In this document: one piece after another, positions 26,681-34,897 of the stretch
Position numbering within the stretch: position 1 is the stretch's first letter
Layout of the letters: each line of letters starts with the position of its first letter
Assembly (NCBI RefSeq): GCF_003285005.1
Contig: NZ_QMFA01000004.1
Location: forward strand, 186,001-250,000
Origin: Paenibacillus sp. YN15
Lineage (GTDB): Bacteria > Bacillota > Bacilli > Paenibacillales > NBRC-103111
DNA: 64,000 nt
Direction of reading: 5' to 3'
Notes under the pieces: generated by a model
What the model saw: only the letters and a program-made list of their open reading frames with translations
Databases searched by the model: none
Told to the model about the DNA's origin: nothing
Translations under genes and position numbers: made by a program

Positions 26681-29600
26681 CTATTCTTGCATGCTCTGAT
26701 ACGAATGCCGCTCAAACCTAACTGCGTCGGCTCTTGTGTAGATCATCTCCGCCGCCGGAGTTTGCTCCTCCAGGGTGGTGGGGGTCACCCGGATCAGGCG
26801 GACATATTCGCTGCCGTCTCCGGCGAAGTCGTAGGTGCCCAGATTCAACCAGCCCGACGAGCCGGTGGATTGGCTGATGGAAAGCACCTCCGTGCCCGTC
26901 TTATGCTTCACTTCCACTTGAATGTTGGGGTCCCGGCCGGAGGTATGGACAATGTTGTAGAGGGATACGGTGTAATTCCCCTCCGGCATTTGGGCTTTCC
27001 ACCGGGAAGCCGAGCCCTGAGTCATGGTGTAGCGGGATTTCACTCCTGCTTTGTAGCCGGAGAGATTGCTTTGGTTCCAGGAGCCCTCCGCCGTATACAG
27101 CCCCTCCGTATTGGCGCTGTCCACGATGACAGTCAAATCCTTAATCGGGATAGACAAACGCGGCGTTTCCAGGGTAATGCCGTCCACGGCGACAACTGCC
27201 CATACCTCAATATGGTTTGCGGTTCCGTCCAACTGCCACAGGGTCAACCGCCCGTTAGCATCCACCGACGCCAGATCGGTGCGGTTCACGTAATAGCTGA
27301 TCTGCGCCTGGCTCAAATCCCCGGGGAGTCCGTTATCCAGCAAACCGGTGACGGAAAGCTGCACGCTCCGGGTCATTTCCAGCACATCCTTGTCGGCGCC
27401 AATGGCGGCCGAGTGCCATTGGGGCTGATGGGCCCCGCTCACCCACATCACCGCATCCGCAACCACCCGGGAATTGTTGGCCCGGTTGGTCAGCTCCACA
27501 TAACCGCCTGTTCCCGCCGCAAAAGGAAAGCTTCCCAGGTATGCCCAATCGCCTGCGGAGGCCTTTTGATCCACCGCAATCGTCTCGGCCCCTCCATCAT
27601 AATGAACCGTAAAGCTTGCATTGGTGGACCAGTTTTCAGTGGCAACCGTCATCTGGGGGAGCCGGACGTAGACATTGTAGGTCACGCTCTCCGGCAGCTC
27701 CGGCCGCCAGCGGATAACACTGGAAGGCGTGCTTGCTGCAGACTTGGCATACACATAGCCGTCATAATAGTAGCCGTTGCCTGAAGTATCCCGAATCCAG
27801 ACCCCTTCCGTCTCCGCCTCCGTATTGTCCACAACAATGGAAGCCCCCGGCTGCCAATCCGGCTGCACCGGGACGGTCTCTACATGGTCCGGCAAATACA
27901 GAGTCCGGGCTCTGGTCTGCTGGCCGCCCGACTCCACATAATAGGTGAAGGCCGTGGACAAGTCGTTTACCCGTACGGACCATTCCATGGGGTAGATCAA
28001 ATCCGGCACCGCCGTATACGTCTGCCCCCCGTCCAAAGAATAATGAAGCGTGGAGACCTGTTCCGTTTTGGCCTGAATATAGGCGTTGTAGGAGGTTTGG
28101 TCGGGTTTGACAATGAGCATCCCCTTAACGGCGTCAATGGGGCTGTGGGTATCGAAGAAATAGGTGGCATCGTCTGCCCCCGTCCCGTTAGCGGCGGCGG
28201 CGTCCGTTTGGTGGAGCGGCACCGCAATTTGCAGGCCCCCTACGATCACCGCCGTAATGCCTTGGCCGGAAACGGTGACATGAATGATGCCATTGCGCAT
28301 CACAGCCGTTTCGGGCGCGCCGTTGTCCCGGATCAGGGTCACCGGATATTCCAGAGCCGGATCAAAGCCGATCAGCTGCGGATTCAACGTTACGGAAGCC
28401 GTCTGTTCCCCGGCGGAGGCATTGGTCAGCCCGATATAGAATTGGTCTCCGCTCTCCGCCGTAATCCAGTTCAGCTGCGGGTTGCCGGTGTCTATAATCC
28501 CTTTGGGCATCCACAGCCACACATTGGAATTGCCGTAGAAGCTGCCCGGCTTGTGTCCGTACAAATGGTATTTGAACCAAAGAAAATCGGTTTCAAATAC
28601 AGAGGGAAAGGCGATGCTTCCGTTGGACCGGAGAGACTGCTCGCTGACCAGATAGTCCATGGTTTGGCCAAGCTGCCCCGGAATATGGTGGTAGTAAACG
28701 GAAGTGGGCTCGCTGGGGCCGAGAATGGGAAACTGCGGATCAAGCTGGCTTACGGAAAAGCCTTTATAATAGTAGCCGGGATAGCTGGCATACCGGCCGA
28801 TCACCGCATTATGGGCAATGTCCTTAAGCAGCTCGTCCCCGGTGTATTGCGCCAGCCGCAGCATAAACGGCGCCTCCTGGGCGTTCATCCGGTAATAAAG
28901 GGAGGTGTTTGCCGCCTCAAAGGTAAGCCCGTTGGGGGAAACCAGCCAGCTGTCCGTTGTTATGCCGCCGGTTTCATATTCGGGAAAATCATCCCGCGGA
29001 TAGTCGTATTTGCTCTCCACCGGCCAGTGAAAGGATTCCCGGTACGGCTCCGCCGGTTGGGGAATGGTGAAGGCCCCCTCCGGAACGGGACGGGCCACGA
29101 ACATGGTGGCATACCGCTTGGCCTCCTTATAGGCGGCATCCAGGTAGCGGCTCTCCCCGGTTTCCTCGTACAGCTCCAGAATTTCCATCCACAGCTTGCC
29201 GTAATTATAGATAAACTCATTTTTGGAAATGTCCACCGATGCAGGCGTGTCAATATGCTGGGTGATGTAGGCGTCCGCAGCCGTTTTGGCCTGCTGCAGA
29301 TAGGAGGCGTCCCCGGTCATGCGGTACATCATCAGCGGCTGAATCACCGGCCCCCGGTCGCTTTGATCCGGGTTCCGGAAGCGGTATTCCTCCTGGGCCA
29401 GCTTCTCAATCCCCGGCGAATCCTTCATCAGTCCGGACAAGGCCGCAACCGTGGAGAAATCGAAGGGCAGAGAGGCCATTTTCCAAAAGGAGGGGACGCT
29501 GTATACCGGTTTTTTCGTCGGCGACCAGCCCACTCCGTTCCGGGATACGCCGTATTCCACGGAGGGCAGCGCCCGGCTGTCGTAAAGGGCGTCATCTCCG

Positions 29601-31681
29601 GTCAGGTAGTAGGCGCTCATCAGCACACCGTTGGAGGAGGTGCGGACTGCATCCTCATTCTCAATATCGATGAAACCCTTGGCCCGGCTCCACCAGCCGC
29701 TGGGGGAGGGCACGTACTCGGCGGAATCATCCCCCTCCGGCTCCACCTTCAGCAGATCGATCATATTGAACATGGCGTCGGTCAAGGATTGGCCGCTGAC
29801 ATTTTCCCGATATGCAGTATAGTTGTATTCGCTGCGCAGGATGGTTTCGTAAGAGTCATATAAGCCGGCCTTCTCCGCAAACAATCCCAGGCTGAACGTG
29901 TAGGTGCTCTCCGCCGCCATCTGCGAATGGGCGCCTAACTGGGGCGCATACAGAATGGGCTGGACGCCTCCCTCGTTGTTCACCAGGCTCATCCCCAGCC
30001 GCTGGTTGCCTGCCCCGCCGTGAGCCTCAAATTCCAGAGGCAGCTCCTGGGACGGTACGAATATCCCGTACGTAAGGGCTTCGCCTGCGCTGCCGTTCTT
30101 CTCCACCAGGCTCATGGGCGCCGTTAATTCCCACAGGCCGGTGGATTCCACTGTTCCAATCATCTTGGCATGGGACTTAAAGCCGCTCAGCACTTCCTTC
30201 ACCGCTGTCCGCTCCTCCGACGTAAACGCCTGGAGGCCGATGACATAGTTGCCGCTGCGGCGCGGGGTAAAATGGTAGGTCAGCTCCGGCCTGTCCCCGG
30301 CCAAGGACCATGTGATCTGGAAATCGTAGTCGGCGGCATGGGCCGAATCAGTCAAAACTGCCGTTTGGCTGTCGGGAAACTGAACGCCGTCAAAGGTGAT
30401 CCAGCTTTTGTTCATCGTCTCGTAATAGTTGGAGCGCTGACCCGCCTCCCCTTCCAGCAGCACCCACTGCTCCTCCAGCCGTTCTTCCACAGTATTCACC
30501 GGCACCCATGCCCCGGCAGCCGCATCCTTATAGGCCAAATCCCGCACAATGGCGGAGCCGCCGTCCCAGGCCGCTTCGTAGAAGGTGGCTTTGTAGCCGG
30601 CGTTTTCGATGCTGCCTTTTTCCGTGTAGGCCAGATTCGGCAAATCCCGGCTGCGCAGCGGCGGCAGGGGCGGCGCCTTCTGCTTGATGTAGCCCTCGAA
30701 TTTCAGCGCGTCAACCCGGGTCAGAATGTTGCCGGTGGTGGGCTGAACCCGGGTCAGCCGGACAAACTCCGTTCCGGTGCCGCTGAAATCGTACTGGCCC
30801 AAATCCACCCAGCCTGTCCCTCCCGCCGATGGGCGCAGATCCAGAAACTGCACCTCCGTCACACCGTTATGGACGATCTCGATTTTCACATTGCTGTCGG
30901 CTTTATCCGCCCAATCCAGCTTGTTGAGGGAAATCCGCACGGTCCCGGCCTCCAGGCGGGGATTCCAGGTAATGGCGTCGCCGATGGTATCCGTATACCG
31001 GGTGCTGGAATTGTTGTAGCCCTTCACCCCGGTGCTGACCCGCCAGCCGCTGGAAGCCGAATAGCCGTCGTCGCCGTCATCCATAATAATGGTCTTGTAG
31101 GGTGTGGCGTGCCGTTCAATATAACCCTCGAATTTCACCGCATCCGCCCGGGTCAAAATTGTGCCGGTAGTAGGCTGGACCCGGGTCAGCCGGACATATT
31201 CGGCCTCCGTTCCGCTGAAATCGAACTCGCCCAGCTCAATCCAGCCTGTCCCCCCGCTGGACGGCCGCAGGTCCACAACTTGCACCTCTGTCACGCCATT
31301 GTGGACAATTTCGATTTTTACATTGCTGTCCGCTTTATCCGCCCAATCCACCTTATACAGGGAGATTTTCGCCCTGCCTGCCTTCAGGCCCGGATTCCAG
31401 GTGATGGAGCTGTTGGCCGCATCCGTCCACCTGGTGCCGGAATTGCCGTCCCCCTTCACGTTGGTTGTGGTTCTCCAGTTGCCGTCCGCCGTGAAGCCGG
31501 TAACGGCATTGTCCGGATCAAGGGTGACTGCCCCGTCAATGGTCAATCTTCCGTCATCCACAATGATGGTTTTGTAAGGCGCCGCTTCCTCCGCCAATGC
31601 CGCCTCCGGCTTCATCGCAGTTCCGAAGGGCATCGCCAGAGTCAACACAAGGCCAACCACAAGCAGCTTTTTCCACATCAT
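26681..31681 (-). CDS. Very large secreted protein with golvesin-like domains around an unassigned catalytic-looking core
   Basis: A 1,666-residue exoprotein. A signal peptide (MMWKKLLVVGLVLTLAMPFG) is followed by two tandem golvesin/Xly-type beta-sandwich domains (about 35-190 and 195-330). These share long identical stretches such as KADSNVKIEIVHNGVTEVQ. A core of about 340-1210 follows, with many helices (YRMTGDASYLQQAKTAADAY, YEETGESRYLDAAYKEAKRY) that suggest an alpha/alpha toroid like those of polysaccharide lyases and glycosidases. Another golvesin-like domain (about 1330-1450), a BIG-like part and a last golvesin-like domain (to 1660) complete it. No known GH or PL family is obvious to me. 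ATG 31681 has GGAGG six bases upstream (ATG 31678 also possible). A cre-like site lies 67 bases upstream. Confidence 0.75.
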   Translation of the reverse strand: MMWKKLLVVGLVLTLAMPFGTAMKPEAALAEEAAPYKTIIVDDGRLTIDGAVTLDPDNAVTGFTADGNWRTTTNVKGDGNSGTRWTDAANSSITWNPGLKAGRAKISLYKVDWADKADSNVKIEIVHNGVTEVQVVDLRPSSGGTGWIELGEFDFSGTEAEYVRLTRVQPTTGTILTRADAVKFEGYIERHATPYKTIIMDDGDDGYSASSGWRVSTGVKGYNNSSTRYTDTIGDAITWNPRLEAGTVRISLNKLDWADKADSNVKIEIVHNGVTEVQFLDLRPSAGGTGWVDLGQYDFSGTGTEFVRLTRVQPTTGNILTRVDALKFEGYIKQKAPPLPPLRSRDLPNLAYTEKGSIENAGYKATFYEAAWDGGSAIVRDLAYKDAAAGAWVPVNTVEERLEEQWVLLEGEAGQRSNYYETMNKSWITFDGVQFPDSQTAVLTDSAHAADYDFQITWSLAGDRPELTYHFTPRRSGNYVIGLQAFTSEERTAVKEVLSGFKSHAKMIGTVESTGLWELTAPMSLVEKNGSAGEALTYGIFVPSQELPLEFEAHGGAGNQRLGMSLVNNEGGVQPILYAPQLGAHSQMAAESTYTFSLGLFAEKAGLYDSYETILRSEYNYTAYRENVSGQSLTDAMFNMIDLLKVEPEGDDSAEYVPSPSGWWSRAKGFIDIENEDAVRTSSNGVLMSAYYLTGDDALYDSRALPSVEYGVSRNGVGWSPTKKPVYSVPSFWKMASLPFDFSTVAALSGLMKDSPGIEKLAQEEYRFRNPDQSDRGPVIQPLMMYRMTGDASYLQQAKTAADAYITQHIDTPASVDISKNEFIYNYGKLWMEILELYEETGESRYLDAAYKEAKRYATMFVARPVPEGAFTIPQPAEPYRESFHWPVESKYDYPRDDFPEYETGGITTDSWLVSPNGLTFEAANTSLYYRMNAQEAPFMLRLAQYTGDELLKDIAHNAVIGRYASYPGYYYKGFSVSQLDPQFPILGPSEPTSVYYHHIPGQLGQTMDYLVSEQSLRSNGSIAFPSVFETDFLWFKYHLYGHKPGSFYGNSNVWLWMPKGIIDTGNPQLNWITAESGDQFYIGLTNASAGEQTASVTLNPQLIGFDPALEYPVTLIRDNGAPETAVMRNGIIHVTVSGQGITAVIVGGLQIAVPLHQTDAAAANGTGADDATYFFDTHSPIDAVKGMLIVKPDQTSYNAYIQAKTEQVSTLHYSLDGGQTYTAVPDLIYPMEWSVRVNDLSTAFTYYVESGGQQTRARTLYLPDHVETVPVQPDWQPGASIVVDNTEAETEGVWIRDTSGNGYYYDGYVYAKSAASTPSSVIRWRPELPESVTYNVYVRLPQMTVATENWSTNASFTVHYDGGAETIAVDQKASAGDWAYLGSFPFAAGTGGYVELTNRANNSRVVADAVMWVSGAHQPQWHSAAIGADKDVLEMTRSVQLSVTGLLDNGLPGDLSQAQISYYVNRTDLASVDANGRLTLWQLDGTANHIEVWAVVAVDGITLETPRLSIPIKDLTVIVDSANTEGLYTAEGSWNQSNLSGYKAGVKSRYTMTQGSASRWKAQMPEGNYTVSLYNIVHTSGRDPNIQVEVKHKTGTEVLSISQSTGSSGWLNLGTYDFAGDGSEYVRLIRVTPTTLEEQTPAAEMIYTRADAVRFERHSYQSMQE

Positions 31682-31747
31682 CCCATACCTCCATTCAAAA
31701 TAAAGGATCGGTGCCGCTGCCGACACCGATTACGATGATACCGTATA

Positions 31748-31761
31748 TGAAAGCGCTTAAT
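31748..31761 (-). promoter_or_regulatory. Catabolite-response-element-like site
   Basis: TGAAAGCGCTTAAT matches 12 of 14 positions of the CcpA consensus TGWAANCGNTNWCA. It lies between the SGNH esterase stop and the golvesin-domain gene, 67 bases before its start, a position suited to repression by preferred sugars. Confidence 0.45.
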
Positions 31762-31833
31762 TTCTGCGATTTTATGATTTCCTTACAGCATCTTGCGAAA
31801 ATGGGATAATTGAGGCAGCTCCCCCTCTCCCTT

Positions 31834-33075
31834 TTACTCCGCCAAAGGAGGGCAAACGGTGAGCAGCATCCCCAGTTGAATCACCGAGCGGGCATATTCT
31901 TCGGGAAAAGCCCGCATATGCTCCAACCCCGCTGTGTTTCCAGCAGCCTGGAACACCTGGGCTTTATCCGTCTTCCCGGCGTCGATCTCGAAGCGGACGC
32001 TGTGCCTGCCGTTGGGCAGCTCCGGCAAAAACACATATTCATTCCGGTTATGATCGTTGTACCGGGTAAACCGTTCGATGATGAACGGCTCCCCGCCGTC
32101 CACGGTTACCTTCAGCCTGCCGGAATCGGGGCCGCCGATGTCAAACAGGCCCAGCCGGGTGCCGGTGAACTCCACCGTAAAGGCAGCGCCGCTCTCCTCC
32201 GCCCGCCATAAGCCGGGAAACAGCCAGTCATACTCCCGGGCCAGGGCAAAATCCGCCGGGGTCTCGAAGCGCCAGCGGTCATCAAACCGGGCCAGCTCCG
32301 CAGGCGGGGCCATGGCCGCATACTCCCACGGATTTCCCGGCACAAGCGGCTCCTCCGGAAGCGAGTGCTCCACTGGAGCGCCGTTCCTGCTCAAGCTGCG
32401 GGAGGGCTCGGATTGAGTGCTGCGGAGGGTCTCCAGATGCCGGATGATGGTATCCGCATAAATCCGGTGACCGTCCGGTACGGTGGGATGGATGGAATCA
32501 TGGGTGAAGACGATGGCTCCTGCCTTGGCCTCCGCCCCTTGGGGGGCTGTGAAAATCAGCGAACCCTCCCCTGCCCGGCGGCTCACCTCCACTCCCAGAT
32601 GGATGGACGGAATGCCGTAATAGTCCGCCACCTCCTCCTGGAGGCTGGCCCCCTTCTGGTACCGGCCCGCCTGAAACTCCGCTACATCCCGCTCCGCCAG
32701 CGTATAAAGGAACAGAATATCCGTCTGCGGGCTGGCCTTGCGGATTTGCCGGACAATGCCCTCGACGCGGGCCTTGGACTCCGGGTCTCCGCCGTCATTG
32801 ACCACAAACTCCACCGTCACCAAATCGGGCTTGTGCTGCAGCACCTGCATCTCCAGCCGGGCGCAGCCCAAATCCGAGCCTGTGCCGGAGACTCCTGCAT
32901 TTATCGCCCGGATACGGGCGGCGGGATACTGCTCCTCCAGCCACTGGGCGGTCATAACCCGGTAGCCTTCCGCCCGGGTAATACTGCCCCCCAGATAAGC
33001 CACCGTCACATCCCCGCCCTTCGCCAGCCTGCCGAATATATTCGGCAGCCCGTTGCGTGTAAACAACTCCTCCAT
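31834..33075 (-). CDS. SGNH/GDSL-type esterase with C-terminal beta-sandwich domain
   Basis: A 413-residue hydrolase. Block I carries the Ser nucleophile in VAYLGGSITRAEGYR, block II the oxyanion Gly in NAGVSGTGS, block III the Asn in FVVNDGG, and block V the Asp-His pair in THDSIHPTVPDGH. Thus the four SGNH residues are present. Residues about 255-400 look like an added carbohydrate-binding-like domain (GRLKVTVDGGEPFIIERF). No signal peptide is seen, so it probably removes acyl groups from imported oligosaccharides. Start ATG 33075 follows AAAGGAG at 11 bases; an upstream ATG at 33120 is less likely. The palindrome array lies directly upstream, between this gene and the GH28-like gene. Confidence 0.82.
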   Translation of the reverse strand: MEELFTRNGLPNIFGRLAKGGDVTVAYLGGSITRAEGYRVMTAQWLEEQYPAARIRAINAGVSGTGSDLGCARLEMQVLQHKPDLVTVEFVVNDGGDPESKARVEGIVRQIRKASPQTDILFLYTLAERDVAEFQAGRYQKGASLQEEVADYYGIPSIHLGVEVSRRAGEGSLIFTAPQGAEAKAGAIVFTHDSIHPTVPDGHRIYADTIIRHLETLRSTQSEPSRSLSRNGAPVEHSLPEEPLVPGNPWEYAAMAPPAELARFDDRWRFETPADFALAREYDWLFPGLWRAEESGAAFTVEFTGTRLGLFDIGGPDSGRLKVTVDGGEPFIIERFTRYNDHNRNEYVFLPELPNGRHSVRFEIDAGKTDKAQVFQAAGNTAGLEHMRAFPEEYARSVIQLGMLLTVCPPLAE

Positions 33076-33210
33076 GCCGCAATCGACTCCTTTCCTGCAG
33101 CCTGCTTCGGCCGCTTTCAATGCTATTATCCTGTAAAACAGTCCGCGCCGCTACCCTAAAAAGCATAAGTCCATGCCGCAGATCGGATTGGTGCCAAAGC
33201 GGAGGCAGCG

Positions 33211-33623
33211 AATAACGGAAGCAATCTTCCGCTATTTGCTGCCTGGCTTACAAAATGGGGGCGATAGCGGAAGGAGTTTTCCGCTATTGCTTGCTCCAGC
33301 CCACATTCCGGGGGATGCCCCCCTTTTAACGGAAATAGGCTTCCGCTATTCGCCAATGGGAGCGGGTAAACAGCGTATAGCGGAAACAAGTTTCCGCTAA
33401 TGTGGCCGCTCAGCCGTTGGGAAGAACCGATAACGGAAGCCTCTTTTCCGCTATTTGAGCTGCGCAGCCGCTCTGGTGCAGATAGCGGAAGCCCTTTTTC
33501 CGCTATTGTCCCGCAAGCTGGGGCTATAGGCGGCAAAAGGAGGCAATAGCGGAAAATTCCCTTCCGTTATTGCCTGATTTGCCGGCTTCTGCAGGAGATA
33601 GCGGAAAGTCCCCTTCCGCTATC
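33211..33623. repeat. Array of eight phased palindromes (TAGCGGAA-N6/7-TTCCGCTA)
   Basis: Eight units at 33211-33236, 33263-33288, 33325-33350, 33376-33401, 33429-33455, 33481-33507, 33545-33571 and 33597-33623. Each has 10-base arms of the form AATAGCGGAA and TTCCGCTATT around a variable 6- or 7-base centre. Spacers are unique and 25-27 or 36-37 bases long. Centre-to-centre steps are about 52, 62, 51, 54, 52, 64 and 52 bases, close to five or six turns of DNA. Units 1, 3, 5 have A for G at one fixed position on the left arm, unit 7 the matching change on the right arm. It fills the gap between the GH28-like and SGNH genes. No cas genes are near. Confidence 0.9.
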
Positions 33624-33646
33624 TGGCCCCCCCAGCGCCACGCCCA

Positions 33647-34897
33647 CTACTTCCATATCACTTCCGCATGGCTGATATCAAATCCTGCCGCCAGCGCTTC
33701 CGCTTCGCTCCCGATCCGCCTGCCGTGGTACAGCAGCCCCTCGAAGACGATCCCCGTCAGGTCATTGCCTGGCAGCCCCCGGATAATGGAAGGGGCGGCA
33801 GGACCGCCGTTCAGCTGAATATCCTGCAAATAAATATCCGTCAAAGTGCCGCCGCCGCTGCCCCATTCCGGAGTGGCCGTCACCAGCTCGAAATAAATCA
33901 GGCTCTCCATGGCCGCTTCAATCCGGATATCCTCGAACCGGATGGCGGAGACGGCGCTGCTCCCGGCATGGTGAATGCTGAGGGCTGCCCTCCTCCACCA
34001 GCTTTCCTTGGGCTTATCCGTGCGGATAATATCGATATTGCGGAAGCAGACATCCCGGATGTACCGGGCATCCGTCTCATAGCCGATCTCCACCCCGTTG
34101 CCGCCCAGCCCGTTCCAGATGACGCTATTTTCAATGCGGATATCCTCCACATCCCCCTGGAACCCGAACTTGTCCGACTTGATGCAGATGCTGTCGTCCT
34201 CGCTGCGGATGAATACATCCTCCACCTGCACATGCTTGCAGCCCAGAAGATCAAGACCGTCGGAATACCGTCCCCAGGAAATCCCCTTATAATTGGAAAT
34301 ACGGACGTCGGTGCAGCAAAAAATCCGGTTTACCCACTCAATCCCGCCTTTGACAATGGTAATGCCCGAAATCTCCACTCCCCGGCAGCCCAGAAACTGG
34401 GTGGCGTTCTGATGCCGGCTGGCATCCAGCACCCCCCGGCCCCGGATGGATACATCTGCGGCATCCTGGGCGATGACACACCCGTGAACCACCGCTCCCC
34501 GCTCAATGTAAAGCATCTCCCCGTCGGATAGCTCAATGACGCCCGCCTCATATTCCTGTCCGGCCCGGTAAGCCTTCACCTTGGGGTCGCAGAGATCCGG
34601 CCTATCCAGCTCCGGCCCATCCGCAAACAAAAACAGCGGCAGCGCCAAATCCCCGTTTACCTCAATGCTGAGCTTCATGGGAGCGGCCAGGGTAAAGGTG
34701 ATCCGCCCCTCCTCCTCATCCCATTCAGCCGTAATCCCCCTGCTCTTGGGACGGACATCCACCGTCTCAACGGGATCAGAACACCGGATGCAGACCTGAG
34801 CGGGATACGCCCCTTCATACTGGCAAAATTGCCCCAGCTCCGTCGTATACACCCGCTCCTCCGCCCCGTTCACCGTCACCTGAAAGCCGCCGCTCAT
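33647..34897 (-). CDS. GH28-like right-handed beta-helix glycosidase
   Basis: A 416-residue protein. An N-terminal beta domain (about 1-95) is followed by a parallel beta-helix (GAVVHGCVIAQDAADVSIRG onward). The catalytic Asp pattern resembles GH28/GH49: RYSDGLDL, then SEDDSICIKSD, then GNGVEIGYE in place of the usual GHG. I assign it to the GH28-like group, which includes polygalacturonases and rhamnogalacturonan enzymes; the exact linkage is unknown. There is no signal peptide, so it likely acts on imported oligomers. Its ATG overlaps the TGA of the FAD oxidoreductase gene (ATGA, bases 34894-34897), so the two are coupled. Confidence 0.82.
   Translation of the reverse strand: MSGGFQVTVNGAEERVYTTELGQFCQYEGAYPAQVCIRCSDPVETVDVRPKSRGITAEWDEEEGRITFTLAAPMKLSIEVNGDLALPLFLFADGPELDRPDLCDPKVKAYRAGQEYEAGVIELSDGEMLYIERGAVVHGCVIAQDAADVSIRGRGVLDASRHQNATQFLGCRGVEISGITIVKGGIEWVNRIFCCTDVRISNYKGISWGRYSDGLDLLGCKHVQVEDVFIRSEDDSICIKSDKFGFQGDVEDIRIENSVIWNGLGGNGVEIGYETDARYIRDVCFRNIDIIRTDKPKESWWRRAALSIHHAGSSAVSAIRFEDIRIEAAMESLIYFELVTATPEWGSGGGTLTDIYLQDIQLNGGPAAPSIIRGLPGNDLTGIVFEGLLYHGRRIGSEAEALAAGFDISHAEVIWK

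Noticed and set aside
26519-31738. Long open frames on the plus strand opposite the golvesin-domain gene (for example 27884-29863)
   Set aside because: They lack ribosome binding sites and domain signatures, and are explained by GC-rich third positions of the minus-strand gene.
33211-33623. CRISPR array (repeats of 26-27 bases with unique 25-37-base spacers)
   Set aside because: The repeat centres differ in every unit, arms vary at a fixed base, spacer lengths fall in two classes, the repeats are full palindromes and no cas genes are near.
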